From Meghimatium bilineatum (lineage: Eukaryota > Mollusca > Gastropoda > Stylommatophora > Philomycidae): a stretch of DNA of 64,000 nt. The number at the start of each line of letters is the position of its first letter. Position 1 is the stretch's first letter. The notes beneath the pieces are model-generated. The model had not been told where the DNA came from. It was given only the letters and a program-made list of their open reading frames with translations, and searched no databases. The position numbers and the translations under genes are program-made. Positions 27,701-39,700 of this stretch are shown piece by piece. The stretch spans positions 64,379,353 through 64,443,352 of the forward strand of contig CM067316.1 of NCBI GenBank assembly GCA_034231615.1, given 5' to 3'.

Positions 27701-30700
27701 CATACATTTGTTATTTTTCACATTACAAATAAACATACAGAGCCAGTGGCATGTGGGACACACTGTAGTTTTTGTCCCCATTCAAAATTGAAGATGTTAC
27801 ATTTACTTATAAAAACATATTATTGGTTTATCACAATCTGAAATTTTTGTACATACTGTAGGCAGAAGTTGATCGCTACCAGGACACTGTGAGAATGTTA
27901 AAAGATTACTACTTGGGGATGGATGGACAAATGCCTGATGTTCTTAACCCTCACTATGAGAGAATTCCATTAATTGAGGTTTGTACATTTACTTTGAGGG
28001 AACTCCATAAATTGAGGTTTGTATTCCTATTGTGAGAGAATTCCATTAATTAAAGTTTGTACACTCATGAGAGAATTCCATTAATTGAGGTTTGTACACT
28101 CATGAGAGAATTCCATTAATTGAGGTTTGTACACTCATGAGAGAATTCCATTAATTGAGGTTTGTACACTCATGAGAGAATTCCATTAATTGAGGTTTGT
28201 ACACTCATGAGAGAATTCCATTAATTGGGGTTTGTACACTCATGAGAGAATTCCATTAATCACTGTACACTCACTGATTTTTTGTGGTTCCGGTTCAAGT
28301 TGGAAGTAGTTGTGTTTTTCATACATACCATGGTCAGTTGATCTGTGTCCAAATAAGCAGAATCGTAAAATCACCCATTATTCTGAAACAAAGGTTTATT
28401 TGATTCTTTATGTGATTGGGCCCTTTGTAACTTATTGACAGACATAGGAAGAAACACCAAGTTAAGACTATTTATGTTATCCCCTGTGTTATTCCATCAT
28501 TGACTTATGGCAGTGAAAGCTGAAAATCAACAAAGGCGATGGACAAATAGTTAAACAGCTGTGAAAACAAATGTTCCTGAAAATTATAGAACATAAAATG
28601 GAGCGATGTAATCACAAATAGCTACCTAATAAATAAAACAAACCAAGAATATGTTTCAAATGTTATAAGAAAATGCAGATGGAAATACCTGGGACATGTT
28701 CTTAGACTAGATGAAAACAGACTGAACCAGCTAGCTGTTATGTGGACACCTGAGGGGGGAAAAAATATTGGAAGACCAAAAATTACCATAAAAAGCATCA
28801 TACTTAAAGAAGGAGAAATAATAGGTTACAAGTCCATACAAGAACTAAAAGTACAGGCAGCGGGCTGCAGTGCATGGGGAATCAAAACCTTTGCCTTATG
28901 TACCGCCTGTGGCATGAAAGGAACAAACTAACACTCATTGCGAGAGAACTCCATTAGTCGAGGTTTGTACACTCAATCGCAGAGAATTCCATTAATTGAG
29001 GTTTGTACTATCTTAATAAAATAACTGACTGATTGTGTAAATGTGTAATGAATAATTTCAATATTGTGGCAACCACATTTGTTTTTTAGATTTTAAACAA
29101 GAATTAGACATTTGACAATCAGATTTAGGTCTGCTAAATACAACGGATATGAAAGAGACACTCACAGTATAAATCATCCAATATTGCAATAATTGAATGG
29201 GCTGTATAAGACTGAGAATGTGTATGTTGCTACAACTATATCCAAAGGGACTGCATCGTTTGTATTTGGTCATGAATCAAAGTGGAGTTATCATGCAAAA
29301 GGTTAGACAAGGGAGACAACAGTTAAATTGTTTGCTGTGATCTAATTATGAAGATAATTGCTTGTATAACTTCCAAATTGTATTCAATGTTTAGGATTAG
29401 TAGTGCTCATCGTGGGCCATATTTTCTGTCTTGGGGTACAGATTCTTTGCTTGGAGGGGTATGAAGAAAAAATTGAAAGTGTGGGAGGCGGGGGGGGGGG
29501 GGGGGCATAGAAATTCAGAGAGGCCACAGAAGGGTAACTATTTGGATTTTATTTGAAAGTTATCAGGGTGACTATCAATGGAAATTTGTCTCAAAATGTG
29601 ACAATGCCAAGTAACAAGTTTGAGAACTACAGTTTTTGATTATTTCTCTTAATAGCACAATAGTTTCTGATCTTCTATCTTGTTTGGTTCCAGCTAATTG
29701 AAACTGTATTTTATGAATTGTCTGTTAGACCAACTGAAATAATATTAGTTGAGTAAATGAATGCACTACATGCATCTGTTAATCAAGTGCCATGCTAAGT
29801 GGCATAGGTGATCATGTTTCTCCTCTCTGTGCCACAGTGACAACCAATCCAAGAAGTTTCTCTCTTTGTTCTCTTCTGTCTCTTCTCCCCCTGATCTTTC
29901 CAGTAGTTACTAAATGTTCATGTTTTACTTTTCTCATTGCATAAAAATCGTGATTGTCTGTTTCTAATTTTTGCTATAATTTGTCATTTTACTCCAGCAT
30001 CTCTGAGAACTTCTACATTAGTTTTCTTGGCTGTCAATGAAATACAATTTCCTAATTCTTCTTAAAAACCACATCTCAGTTTCCTCCAGCTTATCTTGGG
30101 CACTTTTGTTTACTGTCCATGCTTCACTTTCATAAAGAAGGATTGGCTGTATATAACATCCTAGCACTCGAACACATGTATGCATTGATATTACTCCATT
30201 GCATAGAATGTTACTCCATTGCATGCATTTATATTCAGATTTATTATCTTATCAGCTCCACTATGAATCACAAGAAAAGGTACAAAAGCCACCCAGTGCT
30301 GTTACTGTAACTGAAGATGATAAAGGTGAGTTGGTCCACTGTGTGAAGCCATCATTGAACATCATTAAGATAAAAGTGGGTGTGTACTCTGTTTGAAGCC
30401 ATCAGTGAACATGATTAAGATAAAAGTGGGTGTGTCCACTGTTTGAAGCCATCATTGAACATCGTTAAGATAAAGGGGTGCAATGGGGAACGCTTTGCTC
30501 TAGGCGGACTCAGGGTTAGCAGATAACCAAGATCCCAAATGTACCTCCTCGCAGTGCACCCTGGTAACAGAAAACAGCAGCTTGAGCTGATTCTGACTAA
30601 ATCATTTGGGGATCGTGTCCGAGAATGTGGAGGAAGCAGATTGAAAGAAATTTGACTGCAAAAGAGACAGACAATATCTCCGACACCATTTGTATCACCA

Positions 30701-33700
30701 CATACAGTGACACTGTCGACATACAGTGACGCCTGTTAGTCCAGTCAGAACATTGAGGGGCGGCCAATGTAAAAGGCACGTAAAGGTGGATGCATGGAAA
30801 GAAACAAATATATGTCATATGAGTGCAATGACATAATGAAAGGGCAGAACAGCGCCAGAGGGCAGCGTGAACTGCAAATGAAAAGTTCCTAGGAAACGGT
30901 AACTATAAGATCTGTCAGCTCGAGATGAGCTTCTAGTTACCTGTGATCCTTATAGGCAGAGATCCAGACCCAATCGTGGGCTTTCGGAAAAGCAAGAAGA
31001 CCTAAACCAACTCTAATGTCGAGCCTTCCTATACCGGAAATATGCTTGCGAAGAGAAAGGGTTCCGAACCCGATGGGCTTAAGCAAGAAAGGGACAAAGA
31101 TGGCAGTCCTGCCCAACTCTATTGTCACAGTTTCCTATACCGGAAATACACTTGCAGAGAGAAAGGGTTTAGTACCTGATGGGCTCAGGCAGAAAAGGGA
31201 CAACGATTTAGCTCTGGCCCAACTCTACTGTCAAGCTTTCCTATACCGGAAATACACTTACAGAGAGAAAGGGTTCAGTACCTGATGGGCTCAGGAGAGA
31301 TTGGGACAAGGTCGCTCAGCTCGAGAACGCCTTGCTCTCAAACGTGTGGTGTGAGACTCAAACTTGTGCGAGGGGTTCACGATGTCTATGAATGACTCCT
31401 CGGGTAGGAGGGCGAATGAGCCAGGGTCCAACTCTTCTGGCGATTTCTTCCTCATATGGAACCAGGCTCGCGGAAGAGAAACGGGTCAGTACCCAATGGA
31501 CACAAGCAGAGTTTGTCCAATTGCATGAGATGGGTTTATAGACGGCGGGGCACCTCGTGCCAGATAGACGCACTCAGCAAGCGTCTTGGCTAAGAGGCAC
31601 TACACACCAGCATGCCCGGCGACAGATAGACAGGCTGTCACGGACTAGGGACCACACCCGAAATAAAGGAATGACAAAAACATATGTGCTGGACCTCGGA
31701 CGTCCTGACCACAAGTGGCCAACCGGGGTGCAAATAATCACAGTCTACTGTGGAACTTGCAGCACAACGTACTTCACGCTCCCCGGCGGAAATCACACGA
31801 AATGTTTGTTGTGGTTATATGAGAGCGAACGCAGAAGAAGAATTAAGATAAAAGTGGGTGTGTCCGCTATTTGAAGCCATCATTGAACATCATTAACATA
31901 AAAGTGAGTGGCTCCACTGTTGGAAGCCATCATTGAATACCATTAAGTAATTTATGATGTCACTCTGCTGGTTTATTTCTATTTACAAAATGGCTGCTGT
32001 AACTATGCTGAAATTGTCTTAGGTTGCTAAAGGTGCAGTTTGCATGTTAAAACTTGTGAGCACACTGTTCACATTTATGAACAAAGCTGTGTTGAGACTC
32101 GGTCTCTGATTTATGAACATAGCTGTGTTGAGACTCGGTCTCTGGACACCGTGAGTAACATAGATGAGGAACAAGTTCTTATAATCGAGTCTAATTTCTG
32201 TTTACAAAATGGCTACCATAAGTATGATGAGCTTGTATTCAACCAATCAATGATGGAGTACCAATGGTGTCAACTACTACACATTTTCTGTATTAATGGT
32301 TATTTATGTATTAATGCAGGTTTCGGGCTCAAAAAAACATCCACATTTAAAAAAATGTTTTGTTTGGCAGTTTCTTTTTAAAAAAAAGGTCATTTGATGT
32401 TAAATTTCCTAGTAATTATTGTTAATGCTGACATTTTTATCTCACATGTACAGTTAACAGCTTTGTAGTACGCTTGTTACAGTTTCAAGGAGTGCTTCCA
32501 GATGTGCAGATATGCTCACCGGAACCCTAGATAAACACCAGTCTGTTACCACCCATAAAACCTTCATCAATAAATCTTCCCCCATTTCTTGTCATTAAAT
32601 AATTAAAAATAAACAATTTTTATTCCCTTTTTGGGATCCTATATTTCATTTCACATCGTAGAAAAAATGTAAATCATTCTCCAAGTAAAGAACCTATTTT
32701 GTTGTTTTCATATTTGGTGTATCTATTAGTTTTTTTTATATCATTTCTCTCTAATAAAGGAAAATTGACTGTTTTTACACCGAGACAATCTCCTAAAGAT
32801 TCTAAAAGTAAACTTGTAAAAAGGAAGAATGATGACAGTGAAATTGGAAAAGCTGAGGATGATCACAATGAAGGAATAGGCCACAGGATTATGTGAGTGT
32901 TGAAGGATTATGTGAGTGTTGAAGGATTATGTGAGTGTTGAAGGATTATGTGAGTGTTGAAGGATTATGTGAGTGTTGAAGGTTTATGTGAGTGTTGAAG
33001 GATTATGTGAGTGTTGAAGGATTATGTGAGTGTTGAAGGATTATGTGAGTGTTGACGGATTATGTGAGTGTTGACGGATTATGTGAATGTTGAAGGATTA
33101 TGTGAGTGTTGAAGGGTTATGTGAGTGTTGAAGGATTATGTGAGTGGAAGGATTATGTGAATTTTTAAGGATTATGTGAATGTTGAAGGTTTCATTTTAA
33201 GTATCACACTAAATGTATTACTGAAGATTGTTTAATATTTTTTCTTATTATTGTGTTCGTAAATTTTGTTTACTGCAAATTGTTTGTTGTGAGTTCATTT
33301 ATTTTGTTTTTTATTGTAAATTCTTTTTAGTTACCCCATTGTGCAAATGTCAATTCCATTTTCTTAGTTGCCAGTGTGTTGATATATTAAAAAAAATAAT
33401 TAAGGAATAGCGACACTATGGTTTGCCATGCATGTCTCAAGAGGTGACTTGACTAATTAGGTGTTTGGGGGTGGGGGGGTGGGGAAGGGTTGGTGTTGGC
33501 TGTTTTATCTCCTAGAGGATCGAAATTATCCAGAAAAATGCTAAAACCCAGACGAAAGACATAAATCTCTCAGCCAAACTGTAAAACATATTACAATTAT
33601 TTCTTTTCTCTGGACTACATCTTGCTATTCTGCATGAGTTTAAGAATAAATTCAGAAGAAGTGCCAACTTCTTTGGGCTGGCAGGTCACACTCACTACCA

Positions 33701-36700
33701 GTCAGCATGTATGAGGGTAAACTCAGTACCAGGGGCTGTGAAGTCAAACTCACTATTCATCACCGGGTGTTTGTGTGTGTGTGTGTGTGTGTGTGCGCGT
33801 GTGTGCGTGCGTGCGTGCGTGCGTGTTTACCCACCACAAGTGATAATGACTATTTGTTACATCCACTTTTGAAAATTCAATTAGAATTATGTACTTGTGT
33901 AATAGTTCGTAGATGGCTAATGAGCCCTATTTTACTTGTAAATGTCTTTGCACAGTTCAGGTATGGAATGAAAATTGGTACATGGATTTTGGTCTATCCG
34001 TGACTTTCTAGCTACTCTCTGCTGTTGAGCTGCTGCATTTCTCCTCTTTTCACAAGATGATGCACTCTTTTTGACTGTAAAGCACCATGTAGATCTATTT
34101 GTAGTACTGCAAGTTCTTCCTATGTATATTGGTCTATTTCAAAGTCTTTCAGTGAGGTCTTTAATGAGTCCTTGTAACGCTTCTTTTGGTCACCTTGAGA
34201 TCAGGAACCCTTCTTCAGCTCACCATAGAGACTATCTTTTGCAGGCGATAGTCTGGCATGCATACCAAAAGACCTGCCCAACGAATCTGCGTCTGCATGA
34301 GAATAGTGTAAGTGCTTGGAATAACAGACCTATCAAGGACAGTTATATCTGGAATCCTGTGTGAGGTTAAACTCATCACCAGGTATAAGGTCAAACTTAG
34401 AACACGTCACAAGGTATAAGGTCAAACTTAGAACACGTCACAAGGTATGAGGTCAAACTCAGTACACGTCACAAGGTATGGAGGTCAAACTCAGTACACG
34501 TCACAAGGTATGGAGGTCAAACTCAGTACACATCACCAGGTATGGAGGTCAAACTCAGTACACGTCACAAGGTATGGAGGTCAAACTCAGTACACATCAC
34601 CAGGTATGGAGGTCAAACTCTGTGCATGTTGCCATGTATGAGGCTAAAGTCAGTGCAATCCCATTATAACAACTTGGTCAGGATCGATTAAAACAAAATG
34701 TAATAAAAAAAATCCCTAAATACAGTCTACAAAAAATGTAAATGTATCCAAACTCATCAGGATGACAGAGAATAAAGATGCCTGGTGATCATTCTGCATA
34801 AAATGTCTCAATGTGACACTCTATAATCAAATGTCTCAATGTGACACTCTATGATCAAATGTCTCAATGTGACACTCTAATATCAAATGTCTCAATGTGA
34901 CACTCTATAATCAAATGTCTCAATGTGACACTCTATGATCCTAATGGGTTATGGTATATAATATTATTATTATTATTAGCCAACTGTGTAACGAGCTGTT
35001 ATCTTAAAGAAACGGTGTTACAGAAACAGACTGAGCAGGGTACATAAGCATGAAAATGGGTACCAGATAGCAAAATAAAGAGTGATAAATGAAGAGAAAA
35101 TCTCCACAGAACAACCATCAAAGAGGGTATGGCTATGACTGTCAACAATATGCAAGAATTAGGCCCTACACACTGTTACATCACATTGCTCGAACTTGAT
35201 ATCTCTGGTTTCTGCCCTATGCTCTGCATTCAGAGCTAACTAACATAGATATATAGAAACAACTGAACTAGAAGACAGAATTGATGCCTTTGAGATGTCG
35301 ATATAGAAGAATAGGTAGAGCCTCATGGAAGAAGAAGAAAACAAAGAGTGCCTGAGAATGCTAAGTATGAAAAAAATAACTGTTAAAGAAATCAAAATCA
35401 AAATATTAAATACTTTGGAATTATTAAAACATATGGAACCTTGTTGAAGACTTTACTTGCGGTTGGAGTTAAGGGGCAGAGAACAAGTGGTAGGGAACCA
35501 TCATGAAATGTACAGGATACAGTCTAGCAGAGTTCACTACCAAGGTAAGAGACAGAAAATGTTGGAGGTCTGTTGCAGCCAACCTTCGATCTGGAGATGG
35601 CACCTGATGATGATCACCAATTTATTACATCATTCTTTCATTGTTGAAAAGACATTTATTCTGGAACTTTCCAACATTCACTTGCACAACGTAATTATTC
35701 AGATCTATTTTCTGACAATCTTTCTGTATAAATAAATTGATCTTGTGAAGATTGTATTATTTACTACTAATTCCAATATTTTTCTATCTTTCTGTGTAAA
35801 TTGATCTTTATTTACTACTAATTCCAATATGTTTCTTAGAATTCCTCTGGTTGGCCACCAATCTTTTGCTACAGAATTAGACTCAAGATATCAAAAATCT
35901 TCTGGAAGAGACAGCAAGGATAAATTTGTGGGCAGGAAATTAAGAGATGATTTGCAACAAGAAAGTTTAATCTCATCCAATGATCCAGATGAGAAACTAG
36001 TTTCTGAGATCAACTCAATTGCAGCCTATGCAATCAATCAGATAGTAAGCAGCATTGCTTTAATGTGTTACCCTTTTATGTGGAGCATTACTTTTGTTAT
36101 GTGTGCATGTTACTTGTAGATTATGTTATGTTATGTGTGCATGTTACTTGTAGATTATGTTATGTTATGTGTGCATTTTAATGTAGATTATGCTATGTTT
36201 TATTATGTTATGTTATGTGTGCATGTTACATGTAGATTATGTTATGTGTGCATGGTACATGTAGATTATGTTATGTTAGGAATATGTCATTACCAAATTA
36301 AACCAGCCCATGCTGCATCTTGAGGCTGATAAGGTCAGGTTATATGCTGTTTCAGTTTCATTATTTTGTTGTCATACACATTCAGTGACGATTTTGTTGT
36401 ACTGTATATGTTGTGAATATATCCTGCTACTTATTTTAAATGAAGATTGTATAATGACATGTATGTTAGGTGAAGATTGTATTATTATATATTTTCATCA
36501 TCATCAGATGCCATGCCTGCTGACGGAGGCAATCATGGCTCTATACAGCTCTCTATCTCTACTTTTGTGTATCAGTATCGTTGTTTTCTTGCCATACCAG
36601 GTTGTTAAATTTTCTAATATTTTCTCACATTGTCACCCTCTGTCTCTGTTGCCTTCAATCTTGCCTGTTGTGACTATGCTCTCCAAACCTTCTTGTCTCA

Positions 36701-39700
36701 TAAAATGACCAAATAATGAAGACTGTCTTTTCTTATATTATTGATTACAGCCCACTGCATGTCTGTGTCATCCATGAGGACAATGCTGCAATGTTTGCTA
36801 GTCTGCATGTCTGTGTCATCCATGGGGACAAACTGCAATGTTTGCTAGTCTGCATGTCTGTGTCATCCATGGGGACAATGCTGCAATGTTTGCTAGTCTG
36901 CATGTCTCCATGGGGACAATGCTGCAATGTTTGCTAGTCTGCATGTCCCCATGGGGACAATGCTGCAATGTTTGCTAGTCTGCATGTCCCCATGGGGACA
37001 ATGCTGCAATGTTTGCTAGTCTGCATGTCTCCATGGGGACAATTTGACAAGAGACAACAGTAAGAAACAATTTGAGACAAACCATGCAGTGACAATGACT
37101 TCTTCACAGTTATCAGCCAATTCCATTTGAGACAAAACATGCAGTGACAATGACTTCTTCACAGTTATCAGCCAATTCCCCCAACTTTCTTTAGTCATCT
37201 TCTGTGACATGCCTGGAAAAAAGACAGTGGTCCTATTATTTCTACCCTGAACTAGAAGTCCAGGCCCCTGCTGCCACATAGGCACTGTACATTGACTTGC
37301 AGATACACAGAACTCTCGCCTGTCTTAGTAATTGTACACTACAGCGCTAAACATTTCAACCAACTGTCATACCAGAGTTTTGTTCTGTTCTTCATCACAG
37401 TGCCAAACAGAAATGATGGCAAAAGAAGCACTTGAAGAAGCTGAACGACAAAAAGAAGAACAAAATAAAGATAAGACTTCAAAAGGTGGAAAGTCAGCAA
37501 AAGGTGTAAAAAAGACTCATAGTGCAACATCAAATAAGAAAGGAAACAAAGAGAAAGAACACGAAGTAAACCTCGTGCAAATTTCAGGTAGGTCACGCTC
37601 CAGAGTAACTGTTGGACAATATTTCAGGTAGGTTATGCTCCAGAGTAACTGTTGGACAATATTTCAGGTAGGTTATGCTCCAGAGTAACTGTTGGACAAT
37701 ATTTCAGGTAGGTTATGCTCCAGAGTAACTGTTGGACAATATTTCAGGTAGGTTATGCTCCAGAGTAACTGTTGGACAATATTTCAGGTAGGTCACACTC
37801 CAGAGTAACTGTTGGACAATATTTCAGGTAGGTCACGCTCCAGAGTAACTGTTGGACAATATTTCAGGTAGGTCACGCTCCAGAGTAACTGTTGGACAAT
37901 ATTTCTCTATAGAATATGCCTTATTTAATAATAGTAATCAGTTAAAAATAAAAAAAAAAGATATTGAAATCTGTGAACAAAGAGGCTTGGCTGATCAGAT
38001 GAACCATGGGAAACATCAAGCAAAAAATCTACAAATCTACAAATATATGACCAGCCCAAATCCCAAAGACAACATCAACCTACTAGAAAGGAAAGACCAG
38101 AGTATAATAATAATAAAAAAGCCATTATCTCATGAGGGTAATGGGGAGGGAGGGACATACAAGATTCATCAGCACAAAATGCTCTCCAAATAACTCTATC
38201 CACACCCATTCAGAGAAGTGTAGAATAATTATGCCCAGGCCATCCTTTGATTTTATCAATCCATGATTTTCTCTTCCCTCACTTCCTTCCACCCTCAACT
38301 GTTCCTTCCAAAAAAATGTTAGAAAGTGAGTCGTGTATTGTTACATGTCCAAACCAAACACGTTTACACAGTTATAGACATGTTTCAAGTGAAGGAAAGA
38401 AGAAGAACAACAACAAACACGTTTACACAGTTATAGACATGTTTCAAGTGAAGGAAAGAAGAAGAACAACAACAAACAAGTTTACGAGTATCATCTTCTA
38501 AATACACAAGCAACATGTAGACAATAGCGTGAACAGAATACAACCAGAACACACTTGAGGGTGCCAACTGTTCACTCATTGTTACAAAACTGTCAACCAG
38601 CATCTTTTTAAATTATTTGTTAATTATGAGTTCAACAACTAACATTATTACAGTTATCACTTCTTAGTTTTGTTGCTGCAGCAGTCTCCATCTTGTCAGA
38701 TATCCTCTGAATGTTTGGTTATTTATACTTTTTTTTAAATCCAGCGCTGGATGATGACAGTGAAACTATTCATCCTTGCAAGGCCAGATAATATGGAACA
38801 AAATAGCTAACAAAAACACATGAATAACTAGCTAACACAATGGTATTGGGTCAGAGGGCATGAAAAGCCAACGAACCAATCATAATAATTGAGCATATCT
38901 TGTGCCAACTATTGTTGAATTTCTAGGCGCCAAATATTTTCAATGATGATGGATTAATGTTTTCCGTTCTAATATGTACTAAGATAGATAAATGGGCAAC
39001 TTTCCCTGTTTCTAATGTTTACTGTCACAAAGGCTGTGCTGCAGTTAGTTAGTTGCTTCCTTATTATCTTCTGCAGCCCAAAATATCCACAATGAGGATG
39101 AGATGGAAAAGAGGGCTGTTAAAAAGAGAGCACGAGAAGAGCTGTATTGCACAATTCAGGAAGAAGGTAGGTAGTTTGAAGTGAATCTGGCCTGAACAAT
39201 TGTGTGCTAGCAAGGTTCACAAGATCTATGAAGTGAATCTGATCTGAGTAATTGTGTGCTAGCAAGGTTCACAAGATCTATGAAGTGAATCTGATCTGAG
39301 TAATTGTGTGCTAGCAAGGTTCACAAGATCTATGAAGTGAATCTGGCCTGAACAATTGTGTGCTAGCAAGGTTCACAAGATCTATGAAGTGAATCTGATC
39401 TGAGTAATTGTGTGCTAGCAAGGTTCACAGTTTCTACATCTGCTTTACCATCTCTCTATCATAAGATTTTCTTTTATTATAGTGTCATTGATCTACCTAT
39501 CTGCCATCCTATCTGTCTATCTACAAATGTTGTTTTAATTTATTATTGATCCACGTTTCTTAATATATATTTGTCTTAAAACGTTCAGTTCTTGTTAGCA
39601 ATGAGTGCCTACCTGTTTTTATTATTTCCCTTGGCTATGTTTATCTGTAGATAAATAGATAGATTTATTAATTTAAATATTCATTTATTTATGGTTAGGG

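Noticed and set aside
31557..31874. 105-residue + frame as a host gene
   Set aside because: It lies within the insertion flanked by TTAAGATAAA and runs into the GAA tail. No domain is recognised.
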